Source: Sipunculus nudus
Taxonomy: Eukaryota > Annelida > Sipuncula > Golfingiida > Sipunculidae
Reading direction: 5' to 3'
Length of the DNA stretch: 64,000 nt
Assembly: GCA_026874595.1 (NCBI GenBank)
Contig: CM049318.1
Location: 35,487,956 to 35,551,955, forward strand
Part shown: piece by piece, positions 9,020-18,644 of the stretch
Position numbering within the stretch: the stretch's first letter is position 1
Layout: every line of letters begins with the position of its first letter
Translations under genes and position numbers: made by a program
The notes under the pieces: generated by a model
What the model was told of the DNA's origin: nothing
What the model saw: only the letters and a program-made list of their open reading frames with translations
Database searches by the model: none

Positions 9020-10150
9020 CTACTGGCTTTCTGAACCCAGTAAAATGAAAACCAGAGGTTTCTCGTGGTAGATCCCAAGACGGCACGCCGCGTACCGATA
9101 CAAGAAAGCGTATGTATATAAGTTGTAGCTGCTGGCCATCCCCGCCTCGTCCACTAGCACGACGTTACTGCTGCATATTTGAGGGAAATCAAACCGGAAA
9201 CTAGACTGTAACCATGGCATGTCCACCCGTTTCAACCCCATGTTCGCCATGCATGTGAAGTCCCTGTGTTGTTGATCCTTCTTGTTACACCGCCCCTGCG
9301 TAGCGCCACTGCGAAGAGGTTTACTGGACGACACCTGACCGGCCAATTTTACCGCGGGATCGAAGCCGGGACGCATGCGGGACCGTGGCTGTATTATTTT
9401 CCTGCCTTTGATGTACGATACCTTGTTCCCGTGCCGGGCCACAGTGTCGTCTTCCCTTTCAAATGCCTCGGCGTAGCGAGCCCATTCCGTACCCAGCGCC
9501 GTTTCTATCCTTTTAAGTTTCATTTTAAGGTTGTCGAACTGAGACCGGAAATTCCTGTGGTCTGTAAGAATCCCGTCCAGCTGGGCTTCTGCGAAGGAGG
9601 TAGGGTTCAGTGTCGAAGCCGGCTCGCGGGGTTCTGCTTCACGGCAGTTGTACATCAACTGCAGTTTCGCTAACGTCCCGACGCGCCCCACTTGGTGTGA
9701 CTTCAGAGCGTTGTGGAGGTTGGTCACGGAGGCGTTTCCGGCGGCGGTGCACACCATATGTGTGTTGGCGGTGAGGATGTCCACCAGCGTGCTTTTACCC
9801 GCGCCGGCCGGGCCCGTCACGACGTAACAGCGGAAATGTACGGGAGTGAAAGAACCAGGCGTCGCCGGAACGGTAGGGTCCGCCGCCCGGCGGAGGATCT
9901 CCCATTTGCAACGTTCTGCTTCGTCGGGTATCAAGGCCTGGTTCGGGTCGAATATAGAACTGGGGAACGGCCATGTCATATGTTCCAGTTGATGGAGCCA
10001 TTTTTCTGTCTCGTACGGCGGCGACGGGCGCTGCATCCACGTTGGCACGGGGACGCGGTGTTGCTCGGTGCGAATCGACTCGGCCAAGTTGTCCGCTATA
10101 CTTGTTGTTGTCAGAATGAGTCTTTCACGTTTATCTTCTGTCAAAGCCAT
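9020..10150 (-). CDS. Herpesvirus UL5-type helicase, N-terminal part (ends at premature TAG)
   Basis: Starts at the first ATG of the frame (10150, MALTEDKRER); the frame is open a little further to a TTG. The Walker A motif GPAGAGKST is at about residues 110-118 and Walker B/motif II VVLVDEAGM at about 328. Motif III, LLGSESQ, is the last thing before TAG at 9022-9020. Downstream codons in the same frame carry the remaining helicase motifs, so a single nonsense codon, not a frameshift, divides one gene. As it stands the product is a 376-residue protein with ATP-binding motifs but no motifs IV-VI, so it should not unwind DNA. TAG readthrough or a sequencing error are the alternatives. A TATA-rich stretch lies 160-180 bases upstream. 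Confidence 0.85.
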   Translation of the reverse strand: MALTEDKRERLILTTTSIADNLAESIRTEQHRVPVPTWMQRPSPPYETEKWLHQLEHMTWPFPSSIFDPNQALIPDEAERCKWEILRRAADPTVPATPGSFTPVHFRCYVVTGPAGAGKSTLVDILTANTHMVCTAAGNASVTNLHNALKSHQVGRVGTLAKLQLMYNCREAEPREPASTLNPTSFAEAQLDGILTDHRNFRSQFDNLKMKLKRIETALGTEWARYAEAFEREDDTVARHGNKVSYIKGRKIIQPRSRMRPGFDPAVKLAGQVSSSKPLRSGATQGRCNKKDQQHRDFTCMANMGLKRVDMPWLQSSFRFDFPQICSSNVVLVDEAGMASSYNLYTYAFLYRYAACRLGIYHEKPLVFILLGSESQ

Positions 10151-10310
10151 CTGACAAAGATGTCTGTTCGTGTACAATATGCGCAGGAGGGAGCTCAAAA
10201 TAAAATGTTAGGATGGCGTGCCCTGTGTCAGGTCAGACTGCTTAAAAGTGGTGCACTGACTCACCTCAAGCCGGGAGCATGACTGATTAGGGTAATCGGA
10301 CGCCCCTGTG

Positions 10311-10329
10311 TTATATATGTTATATACAG
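10311..10329 (-). promoter_or_regulatory. Probable TATA promoter of the helicase gene
   Basis: Two overlapping TATATAAC sequences on the minus strand, between the stop of the protease gene (10354) and the helicase ATG (10150). The spacing allows a 5' leader of about 130 bases. Confidence 0.45.
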
Positions 10330-10353
10330 TCACGTGACATATGCGCGCGCCAT

Positions 10354-12555
10354 TCAAAAACTGGATGCGGCTGGGGGCTTCAACATCTTATCCAATAACT
10401 TCAGCCTATCTGTCACAACCTTTGACAGTGCTGGCTCTTTTTCAGCGGACGGTTCCCGTTCGGCCTCTACGGTGTCTGCTGGTTTACCGCGTGGTTTATC
10501 CCTGCCGGTTTGGCCACCCTCTGTAGGGGTGTCAGATGTGACAGCGGAGGAGACCTGTGGTTCACCTGACGCAACGTCACCTCTGTCACGTCTGTTTTGC
10601 TCTACGACATCTGCGATACCCCGAACAAGTTCTTGCAGTAACGCGCGACTGTCACGGCCGTCTTTTTGGTCACCCACCGTAGTCTCAATAGACGGGGGAT
10701 GGGCAGGAGCATGTGCTGCGGCTGGCTGAACGGAAGGTTGACTGGCTTGAAACGTGTGAGGTGGGTGGGCAGGGTGAACGTTTGTGTGAACGTGTGTTGT
10801 CAGTTTTTCCACCGTCTCCTGCAGTGTTTTAACGGTGGACTCGAGCCCGGCAGGGGAAAAAACGGACGCTCTTTGCGTTTCTGGGGATTTCAACATATCA
10901 AGCCCGGAGTGGCCACCAGTGTCCGACGTGCGTGCGTGGTTGTGATGCGCGGCTTCTTGTTCCGTTTTATCATCAGCTCTTGACGATGACCCTGTCCTTC
11001 TGTCCGCGATATGCTGTTTACCGTTATCACCGTAAAAGTAATAATGCACGGTGGAGGGTTGCTGCTGCGTGTGCGGCGTTTGTACCGTGTGCCTGTCGAA
11101 CCCGGTCGTGCTGCCGTCACTCGCAAAGGGTGGGGGCGGCGCCACAGGTGCTTGCGGGTACAACGGTGTCGCGGGTGGCTGATAGGGCGAGAAGCGCGCT
11201 GATGCGTAATGCCCTGGTTGGAAGACGGGCCCTGCGTTCGTCGGCGAACCCGGCCACCAGACCCCGGACCCTGGCGCATAAGTTGACGGCTGCGTTTGTG
11301 TTCCGACCGTCGGGGAAGCGTAACCGAAAGAACCGTGCGGCCATGGTGCAGCCTGAATCTGCACAGGTGCTTCCGCATCGACCCGGCCGTACTTAGATTT
11401 CAACCTTTGCAGTAGTTCTTCTTGACCCGTTATCCACTCCTTCATGTCCGCTGTTAACTGCCCGGAACCATTTGGGGTTACTGGCGCGTTACTGTTTGAT
11501 GATGACATGTCTGCGGCCAGTCGTTCGGGGTTTCCGGAACTGCCTTCCACTACGGTCAAGGTCGATTCGCCCCTGTCTGAAAGATTGATCGGATCGGTGT
11601 CGTCAGAATGTTCCTGTTCATCACAAATACACGTTTGTGGTGAAGCTGGTTTCAGCGGTGTTTGTGGTGAAGCTGGTTTCAGCGGTGTTGAGGTTTCAGC
11701 GTGCCCAGCGAGTGGACTGTCCGCACCAGCGTCTGATTTGTTTTCAGCGTCAATAAATGTCGAAGCCAACCCAAGCTGTTCGAGTTCTTGTTTCTTGCAT
11801 TGTTTGACCGTGAAAGGGTTCAGTGCTGCCCCCAAGAGCAGGTTGTGCCAGGTGGGCACTGTGGTTTCGTCTGTGCTGAATGTCTCCTCTGGGAGGACAC
11901 GCCCTTCAGCCTCTTTAATGATATCCCTGTACAATTCCGGGCTCAGGCCGAGGTGTTTGAACAGGTTCTCGTTTTCAGTGTGCTCACAATCCGGTTCGTC
12001 CAAATGCAGACTTGTGCAGTACATGGCAAGGCAGCCTGCACGGGCGTTGTTCATCGTCAACGAAACGTGGTTCAGGAAGTCCGGGCCGGCAGCAATCTCC
12101 AGGTCCTCCTTAGTCGGACAACCCTGTTCTGAAAACGTGTCTGACAGCTTCAGTGAGGACAACGACACAGCGGGGAACAGCGCCCGTAAAAGGTCTTTCG
12201 TAGAAGCGTTTTCACGGTTTGCCGGTGATCTGTCCACAAAGTAGGGACACGCCCGTGTGAGCACACCCACGAACCTCGGGTCCAACTGTATAACCCCAAA
12301 CAGCCCGACGTCTGGGAGATGACGTATGTGGATCAAGCTCCCGACAGGGGGGGAGAGCCGGTCGTGTGTGATGAACACGGGTTTGGTGCATGACGCGTTT
12401 CTGTTCACATCCTTCGGTGCATCTGAACTATCGTCCACCCCTAGTGATACGTGACGTAAGATAGCGTCTGAAAGACGGTATTTTCCCCGATCGGGTCCGT
12501 TTAACCTTTTCCAGACCTGGGGACATGTACTGGCTAAACAGCAAACTGCGAACAT
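10354..12555 (-). CDS. Capsid maturation protease and scaffold (UL26 / assemblin type)
   Basis: ATG at 12555, 733 residues. The N-terminal 190 residues fit the herpesvirus assemblin fold: LIHIRHLPDVG with the first catalytic His at residue 79, DPRFVGVLT at 92-100, the serine cluster AVSLSSLKL at 129-137 containing the nucleophile, and NHVSLT with the second His at 163. The remaining 540 residues look like a scaffold: Pro/Gln/Ser-rich and low in hydrophobics, with a 9-residue tandem duplication (TPLKPASPQ, a 27-bp DNA repeat at about 11634-11687). They end in a short region KLLDKMLKPPAASSF, the usual place for the contact with the major capsid protein. In the family the protein is made as a fusion and cuts itself to free the scaffold during capsid assembly. 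No break is visible. Confidence 0.85.
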   Translation of the reverse strand: MFAVCCLASTCPQVWKRLNGPDRGKYRLSDAILRHVSLGVDDSSDAPKDVNRNASCTKPVFITHDRLSPPVGSLIHIRHLPDVGLFGVIQLDPRFVGVLTRACPYFVDRSPANRENASTKDLLRALFPAVSLSSLKLSDTFSEQGCPTKEDLEIAAGPDFLNHVSLTMNNARAGCLAMYCTSLHLDEPDCEHTENENLFKHLGLSPELYRDIIKEAEGRVLPEETFSTDETTVPTWHNLLLGAALNPFTVKQCKKQELEQLGLASTFIDAENKSDAGADSPLAGHAETSTPLKPASPQTPLKPASPQTCICDEQEHSDDTDPINLSDRGESTLTVVEGSSGNPERLAADMSSSNSNAPVTPNGSGQLTADMKEWITGQEELLQRLKSKYGRVDAEAPVQIQAAPWPHGSFGYASPTVGTQTQPSTYAPGSGVWWPGSPTNAGPVFQPGHYASARFSPYQPPATPLYPQAPVAPPPPFASDGSTTGFDRHTVQTPHTQQQPSTVHYYFYGDNGKQHIADRRTGSSSRADDKTEQEAAHHNHARTSDTGGHSGLDMLKSPETQRASVFSPAGLESTVKTLQETVEKLTTHVHTNVHPAHPPHTFQASQPSVQPAAAHAPAHPPSIETTVGDQKDGRDSRALLQELVRGIADVVEQNRRDRGDVASGEPQVSSAVTSDTPTEGGQTGRDKPRGKPADTVEAEREPSAEKEPALSKVVTDRLKLLDKMLKPPAASSF

Positions 12556-12688
12556 GTTTATGGTGCTCGTGTAATTATGTCACATGTCATGTGTCGTTGT
12601 CGTCTGGCGCTTGCACCGGGGTAAATAAACAGAGATGTTCTGTTATTCTTCGTAATGTCTTTCGGCGGGAGGGGTTTCTGTCGTATAC

Positions 12689-14032
12689 TTAATGTTCAGG
12701 CATCGGCAGGTGCAATTTTGCCGGCGGGAACACTGCCCGTTCGGCTCGTGCTTCTGCGCTCTGTGTTCTTTTGTCGCGAAAAATCTGCACAGTGTCCCGT
12801 ATCTCGCCCAGTGGATGCAAACGTGGAAACATGTAATGTTCTCCCAACGTGTAAAGTTCCAGACTGTGTTTGTTTTCCACCGCCTCGGTCTGTGCGTATT
12901 GACGTGTCGGGTCAGTGTTTGTACCTTCCCTGATGTGTTTTCCACCTTCCGTCTCGGGTGTGTTTATGTCGCGTGGGCACACACCCGCTAGTTCCGCGCA
13001 CGTTTGGTGTATGTGCCTGTCGATGGCCGTTTTTACGCCGGCGAGTACTTGCGTGTGATCACGTGAGAATGGTGTTATATTCAGGTGCCAAGGGTCATGT
13101 GCCGTACGTGTTTTTGTGGTGATCAGCAGGCAAGGGTAAGCGTGCGTCCACATCTCCCACGCGTTTAACACGCAAGTACCGTCGCATTGGGATGAAGTGA
13201 TGGGCCGCGCTGCAGCGCTCGCGACAACCTTAGCCAAAGTCGACCTGGTGTCTCTGTTAGAACAATGGGAGTGCATAACCGCCAGAGCACGTAGTACATG
13301 CGTTGTTTCGCGTGATACGTTTCCGGCCGGCGCTCCCCTCAGTAACGCCCACATACTTGCGTATAGGTACACAGTCTCAAAAGTTGCGAACACTGGGAGC
13401 CCGATTTGCACGTATGAGCAGGCCAACGACACCAGGGTGGCGTCGAACAACAGGAGGACTCCCACCGTTCGCAACTGTAACTGTTTCAGTTTCAGAGAAG
13501 GATTCCCTTTGTTGTTCTTTATCCTTGACTCTGCTGTATTGAATATATTTCCCGTTTTACGGTTGGGGGCCAAGGTGAAACCCATTATGCTCGCCAGCTC
13601 GTCCAGCCACGTGCCAGAAAACACATCTGTACTTACGTTTGCGATATGCCGGTCCCACGAGACGCTGACCGTGTCTTGACCGTGAACGTCCACGTAGTGT
13701 TCGAGCAAATGTGTGGCCAGCTGCTTCAGTTCTGGTTGGGCCCCGTGTGTTGTGTGATGGCCGTTATCCCCAGCGTTTGATGCTGGGTCGTTAACCGTGT
13801 TTGGTTCGCCGTTCTTTGCGGCACTGTGATTGTCCCCGCCCCTCGTCCTCTTCGCCCTTCTGGTCTGCCTGGTCAGCTGTAAGATGCATTGTTCCCATTC
13901 CTTGTGAGACTTAACGAATTCCTGTAAGGCTGGGGCGACTGTTGTGTACCACCAATCCACGGGATGGCCGTCCTTATTTTCCCCGTGTAGCTGACGTGTT
14001 TTCCTGAACCATGAATCCACGTGCTCTGCCAC
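12689..14032 (-). CDS. Unknown viral-type protein (447 codons), no ATG at its N-terminus
   Basis: The open frame begins with GTG directly after an in-frame TAA (14035-14033). Nine codons further upstream in the same frame is an ATG (14065), so the original start may be there and the TAA a later nonsense mutation. Otherwise the start is non-ATG or lies far inside. I recognise no family. The sequence has a charged, low-complexity stretch at about 55-100, then a helical region with hydrophobic segments at about 190-240 (VGVLLLFDATLVSLACSYV and following), and a charged C-terminus. Its place between the protease/scaffold gene and the capsid-protein candidate makes a capsid role, such as a triplex subunit, worth testing, but no motif shows this. 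Confidence 0.65.
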   Translation of the reverse strand: MAEHVDSWFRKTRQLHGENKDGHPVDWWYTTVAPALQEFVKSHKEWEQCILQLTRQTRRAKRTRGGDNHSAAKNGEPNTVNDPASNAGDNGHHTTHGAQPELKQLATHLLEHYVDVHGQDTVSVSWDRHIANVSTDVFSGTWLDELASIMGFTLAPNRKTGNIFNTAESRIKNNKGNPSLKLKQLQLRTVGVLLLFDATLVSLACSYVQIGLPVFATFETVYLYASMWALLRGAPAGNVSRETTHVLRALAVMHSHCSNRDTRSTLAKVVASAAARPITSSQCDGTCVLNAWEMWTHAYPCLLITTKTRTAHDPWHLNITPFSRDHTQVLAGVKTAIDRHIHQTCAELAGVCPRDINTPETEGGKHIREGTNTDPTRQYAQTEAVENKHSLELYTLGEHYMFPRLHPLGEIRDTVQIFRDKRTQSAEARAERAVFPPAKLHLPMPEH

Positions 14033-14284
14033 TTATTTGATGTGTGAACGGATATCCTTTTGCATGGCCCGGTGTATATTTGTGTGTGTGCGGTGTTGTA
14101 CCACGTAATCATACCCTGTCTAGTCGGGGTCTTCTGATGGTATGAGTTCCAGAAGTCGCTCCACACTCTGAAGTATCACTTGTGTGTTTCACACGCCGAA
14201 CCAATTTTTTGTAAAGCTGCCTTGTCACGTGGTTGCCACAGCATATCATGCAGCAGTAGGAAACGGTTTGACGCCAGACCTCCT

Positions 14285-14291
14285 TATAAAA
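14285..14291 (+). promoter_or_regulatory. TATA box of the capsid-protein candidate
   Basis: TATAAAA, 90 bases before the ATG at 14381 and followed by a GC-rich stretch. It is one of the clearest TATA boxes in the block. Confidence 0.65.
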
Positions 14292-14380
14292 GCGCGCACC
14301 GGATGCGTTTCGCTTATTGTGCTCGCAGTTGCAGGACTTGACAGTTGTTTCGACCAGAAGCGTAGCCATACGGTTCAAAC

Positions 14381-17300
14381 ATGCACAGGTCGGGTGGTAG
14401 TAAACCAGACGAGAGAGACTACACCAGTCTTTGCGAGACCGGCGATCTGGGGGATATCACGCCTGCCCGTTTGTATGTGGTCAAGAGGGACGATTTGCTT
14501 TCGCTTGACGTCGCAGGAGGCATCATAGTTAAACAGCTGTTGGCGCAATGCGAAGGGGAACCCGGTGGTTGGTTACCTGTCGTGAGGGGGCTGACCGTGG
14601 AAAGTGATCTGCCCTGGAAAGGTTTCGTGGAGACACCGGACGGTGAAGTCAACAGTGCCGGCAGGTATCCGTTCTTGTTCCTCCTGCACGGGTACGATGA
14701 CCCGCGTCTACACGAGCATGACAACCCGATGAGACGAATGAAGAACGTGAGGCAGGTCATCGATGACATGCTGCAGACCACAACCCCCGCCTGGGAAGGT
14801 TGTGAGAAAAGCGATTTTTTTCCGGTTCCGCAGAAATACACGTCTGCCGACCTGGTGGACAATGGCAAGGACCTGCACTCATTGACTGTGCAGCGGATCA
14901 TGAGCGTTGTGAAGAGTGAAGGACCGCCACTGGAGGCGAAAGATTTTTTCATCTTTGGAACGTTTACGTGGGCGCATATCAGCGCACTCATGCACGGTTG
15001 CATGTTCCTCGTGCGGGACTCGGTCAGGCGTGACGTATCCCTGCACGAAAACCTAAACGCGGTCACCGTGGATTTGTGGGACGCGACGCTGGCATACGCT
15101 ACACGCCGTTCTGCTCCGAAGCGACGGCCGCAACGGAAGCAGTTGCTTGCGGACGTCCTGCAGGACGACAGGAATTCCCCGACGGAAGAGCCCATTGAAA
15201 ACCTTCTGGTCGTGTCACCCGTGCTCAGCCAGCTGATGTGGAGCATCGTCAGGGGCCTGATGCACAACCTACATATCAAACCGTACTTGGCAGACGTGGT
15301 TGTTTACATGCTCGACACACCAGTGCACCGGCAGGTGGATCTACCTCCAGGTTTCTCATCCCCGTACCAAAACCAACAGGCATGTGACAAACGGCGGCAG
15401 ATATCTGAAGAAACCGCCCCTTTGGTTGCTCTGCTGGTGTATCTCACGCTCACCCAGAACACCAGTTGCCGGTTCGCGGACACTGTCGAATTCAAAAACT
15501 GGCCATGCGACGAGGACGTGCACTTTTCCCTTGTGCGACAGGCGGAGGCCACACCTTTCGGTAACCCAGAGAAGTGTACAGCAGAACTGGAGCGCATGAT
15601 GCCAGGTCACGTGGAACGCCAAATGTCACCTAGCCTGGCTGAAGCCGTAGCAATGTCGTTGAGGTTGAATGAGGCTTCACTGCTGTGCAGTTTGCTGAAG
15701 TCCACGGACTCAGCCGCCGTGGACATGACGTCTTTCTTACTGACAGACAGGCAGGCCCAGCTACGGACGTCGCAGAAATGGCGTGCTTCGTTTGACATCG
15801 ACAACTACCCTTTCGAACTACCGTTCGATAAGCAGGAGCGTCAGGGCAACGTCAAATCGCACATGGACTCGGCAGGCCGCCACGGCAATACCGTCTTGGC
15901 CCAAAGGCTTGTCGGCCTTTCGTTGGACCTCCACGTTACGGCCAGGTCGCTAGATTCGTTCGAAACTCTGGCTGAAGGGGTGCCCTGGGACGCTGACTTG
16001 AGCGATGTGAAAAAAGCGATTAATACACGTATGTGTCACAAATGCCACAAGGACGGGGTCAGTTTGGACAGGGGACCGGAAAACTGCCCCTGTGTGTGGT
16101 TCCCACGCCCCGTCAGGCAGATCCTCGAAAAGCGGGGGACAGCTCACGACGGGCTATGCGTACCTGGGTTGCACGTGCTGTGCAAAGGACCCCATTTTAC
16201 GGGCAATGTTGAGAAATCGTCCTTTGTCCAGAGAAAAGAATCTGACAGCAGAAGGAGAGAGTCGCAAGAAGCACCGTCGGGTGTGTTGGCACGCGTGCTC
16301 AAAGAAATACCGCCGGAACTGGATATGATCGTGCAGCCCCACGCGGGACGTCTACACACGTCCTTCATTGACGCGCTCGCCGGTTGTTTCATTACAAAAC
16401 CCGACTCGCAGCTGCGAAAGAAGCACGACAGTACGCCTTTGGATGTCACGAACGTTTGCAAAATGTTCTCGTGTGTGACTGATACAGTCGCGAGCGTAAC
16501 GTTGGAAGCCAAACGCTTCGCGAACCTCGCCGCCGAGAGAACAGCTAACAGGAAGGCGGGGGCGACAGATGTAGAGAAACTGCGGTCTGAACTGGCCATC
16601 ACGTTGTCGGGCGAGATGTTGGCCTACCAGGGTGCAGCTGTGTGGAAGATGCACCAGTGCACACTGCTGCACCAGTGCTTGCTGGCTTCTAACATGGCGC
16701 AAGCAGATGTATTCAAGCGGCTGCAGAGCGCAGCTGCTACGTACCAGCAGGTGCAACTGACGCTTTTGCATTCACCGTTGATGCTCGACAAACCGTTGTT
16801 CTCGTACAAGCCGTACGTTGTCAGGAGCGCGAGTGTACCTTCCCTGCACGATCAGGGGAGGGTTCTGGCGCACGAACACTGTTCGAAAGATTGCGTCTGG
16901 TACAAGGTCCAAGACGCATATTGTAAAATGAACACCACCACGTGGTACAAAGATAAATCTTCCGCAAACAAGAAAGGATGGCAGCGTCCGCAGGGAAGCG
17001 TTGATGCCCCGTTTGCTGAAACGCACGGTTCCATACGTGCCTCGATCATGGAGTCGCGCAGTGCGGGTGTCAGTGCTGCCGACATATATCAGGAACAGGG
17101 TGACTTCACCATAACTCCGCGGGTGTCTGGTTTATCAGACGATGCAGTCGAGGATGAAACAATTTCACCGGCTGTTGCGGCAGATGTGACAAGCGTTGTC
17201 CGGAATTCATCGTACGACTACATCATCGGCAACCACGAACAGGAAGAGGAGAGGTTTCGTGGAACGGGGTGGGGGTGGGTGAGCGGTCTGTCCGTCTTCA

Positions 17301-17656
17301 CGAAACCTCTGTCTCGTGACACGCAAGGTTGGATCGTCCAGATCATACAGAGTTGTTACCACCCTTCACTTAAAAAGATGATCCAGGCAAAGACCTTGCG
17401 TGAACTCGCGTTCGATGCTGAGGAATCTGGGGTGCACCTTCGGCAAGCGGACGTGCATGCTCTGGTGCGTTTGGTGCAGCTGGTCGAGACGAGCCCGCTT
17501 CGCGGCGGGAGACATGTCAGCGGTTCCAAAATTCACGTCTTTCCTCCTCCAGTCTCAGCTGTTCTGTCACATGAGCCAGCTATCCGATGCACACCAGAAG
17601 GAAAACGCCATTTTGCCCGTTTGGGTGCAAGCTGGATGGGGTGGCGTCACCTTTAA
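14381..17656 (+). CDS. Probable major capsid protein, N-terminal about 80% (frame lost near its 3' end)
   Basis: ATG at 14381 behind a TATA box; the frame runs 1,091 codons. From about 17500 the next forward frame carries another 270 codons that continue to 18350, so the intact protein would be about 1,320-1,350 residues, close to the 1,370-1,400 usual for herpesvirus major capsid proteins. Further support is location beside the protease/scaffold gene and the lack of membrane or enzyme motifs. There is a CxxC...CPC cluster at about residues 548-572 (MCHKCHKDG, ENCPCVWF). Sequence similarity to a capsid protein was not established by eye, so the name rests on size and context. Past about 17530 the encoded residues are out-of-frame reading. 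Confidence 0.55.
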   Translation: MHRSGGSKPDERDYTSLCETGDLGDITPARLYVVKRDDLLSLDVAGGIIVKQLLAQCEGEPGGWLPVVRGLTVESDLPWKGFVETPDGEVNSAGRYPFLFLLHGYDDPRLHEHDNPMRRMKNVRQVIDDMLQTTTPAWEGCEKSDFFPVPQKYTSADLVDNGKDLHSLTVQRIMSVVKSEGPPLEAKDFFIFGTFTWAHISALMHGCMFLVRDSVRRDVSLHENLNAVTVDLWDATLAYATRRSAPKRRPQRKQLLADVLQDDRNSPTEEPIENLLVVSPVLSQLMWSIVRGLMHNLHIKPYLADVVVYMLDTPVHRQVDLPPGFSSPYQNQQACDKRRQISEETAPLVALLVYLTLTQNTSCRFADTVEFKNWPCDEDVHFSLVRQAEATPFGNPEKCTAELERMMPGHVERQMSPSLAEAVAMSLRLNEASLLCSLLKSTDSAAVDMTSFLLTDRQAQLRTSQKWRASFDIDNYPFELPFDKQERQGNVKSHMDSAGRHGNTVLAQRLVGLSLDLHVTARSLDSFETLAEGVPWDADLSDVKKAINTRMCHKCHKDGVSLDRGPENCPCVWFPRPVRQILEKRGTAHDGLCVPGLHVLCKGPHFTGNVEKSSFVQRKESDSRRRESQEAPSGVLARVLKEIPPELDMIVQPHAGRLHTSFIDALAGCFITKPDSQLRKKHDSTPLDVTNVCKMFSCVTDTVASVTLEAKRFANLAAERTANRKAGATDVEKLRSELAITLSGEMLAYQGAAVWKMHQCTLLHQCLLASNMAQADVFKRLQSAAATYQQVQLTLLHSPLMLDKPLFSYKPYVVRSASVPSLHDQGRVLAHEHCSKDCVWYKVQDAYCKMNTTTWYKDKSSANKKGWQRPQGSVDAPFAETHGSIRASIMESRSAGVSAADIYQEQGDFTITPRVSGLSDDAVEDETISPAVAADVTSVVRNSSYDYIIGNHEQEEERFRGTGWGWVSGLSVFTKPLSRDTQGWIVQIIQSCYHPSLKKMIQAKTLRELAFDAEESGVHLRQADVHALVRLVQLVETSPLRGGRHVSGSKIHVFPPPVSAVLSHEPAIRCTPEGKRHFARLGASWMGWRHL

Positions 17657-18350
17657 CAACCCAAAGAGCGAGTCGGGTGAAGCGCAAATGCCCGTCTTCC
17701 GTGATGCCGGCCTCGTGATGGTGAAGGACGGCGTGTCCTGCCTGAACGAAGCAAGTTCTTTGCGCTACAAGGTCACGGTGGCGTGTATGAGGCCGAATTT
17801 TTATGTTCTGCAAAACCATCTTGTGGTCCGTCACCGGATGTTGATGGGTGTGAACGAGACTGAGCTCTCAGCACTATATACAGGCGCGCTTAAGTCGATG
17901 AACTGGCCGCGTGCGGGAAAACAAGATGCTGACGATAAACGGCAATACCCGCTCTTTCTGGGGGTTAGCACGGAGCCGTTCTCTCAACGCATGCAGGTGC
18001 ACCACGCTGCACGCAGTGTGCTACACGGCATGGACGCAGCCGGCAGGACAGGAAGCATCCAAGAGCTCGAAACGTGTTTGGACGACATGTGTGAGGACCC
18101 TGACGTTCCTGTCGAGAAAGTGGCTGGTCTGTTGTACCAGATAATATCCACACGTTTAGGAAACAGCGGAGTGGACATCGAACAGCTGCCGAAAAGCAGC
18201 TTGGATGCAGAGACGTTCAGGTGCGTCGATGACTTTTGTACCCGTTTCCCTTACGTCCGCATGGACGAAAACGATTTGTCATCCGCTCTCCGTTTTCTCA
18301 TGCCTACCGGCGAGCCGGACCCGAAACGCAGGCGGGTTTCTACCGATTAA
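17520..18350 (+). CDS. C-terminal part of the capsid-protein candidate, in the +1 frame
   Basis: This frame is open from before 17400, but protein-like sequence begins around 17530-17580 (FCHMSQLSDAHQKEN onward) as the first frame degrades, and it ends with TAA at 18350. It has no start of its own and no promoter, so it is the displaced end of the gene beginning at 14381. The change from frame 2 to frame 3 equals one extra base or two lost bases. A pyrimidine-rich stretch ending in CAG (TTTCCTCCTCCAGTCTCAG, about 17540-17558) sits at the junction and could be mistaken for a splice acceptor, but I see no matching donor close by. Confidence 0.6.
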   Translation, partial: AVPKFTSFLLQSQLFCHMSQLSDAHQKENAILPVWVQAGWGGVTFNNPKSESGEAQMPVFRDAGLVMVKDGVSCLNEASSLRYKVTVACMRPNFYVLQNHLVVRHRMLMGVNETELSALYTGALKSMNWPRAGKQDADDKRQYPLFLGVSTEPFSQRMQVHHAARSVLHGMDAAGRTGSIQELETCLDDMCEDPDVPVEKVAGLLYQIISTRLGNSGVDIEQLPKSSLDAETFRCVDDFCTRFPYVRMDENDLSSALRFLMPTGEPDPKRRRVSTD

Positions 18351-18644
18351 TGAATCACATGATTGTGTCCTTGGATATAGGTCGCGCACCTTTTTTTTTT
18401 TGCTATGGTATATCATATTAAAAACTATATTGCTTTTATACGTGTTTGTGTTTTCTGTTGTGTGCATCGTCTGTCTGTTGTATGGTCCAGTCGGTCCTGT
18501 GCATGCGTGGTTGGAATGTTGCTATTTGAATGATATATCACATGTTTCGTTGTAAACCCTGTGTGCACGTCGGTATATATATATATTTGTGTCGTGACTG
18601 CGATTTTATAACAGCCGCACTGGTGACAGTTTGGTTCATTTGCT
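18351..18644 (+). promoter_or_regulatory. Intergenic region with TATA repeat before the acidic protein
   Basis: GTATATATATATATT at about 18573-18586 lies 60-70 bases before the ATG at 18645. This is the usual TATA distance in this block. A T10 run at about 18392-18401 follows the preceding stop. Confidence 0.5.

Noticed and set aside
17539-17558. Splice acceptor explaining the frame change in the capsid-protein candidate
   Set aside because: The pyrimidine tract and CAG fit, but no convincing donor was found in the preceding few hundred bases, and no other gene of this part of the block has an intron.
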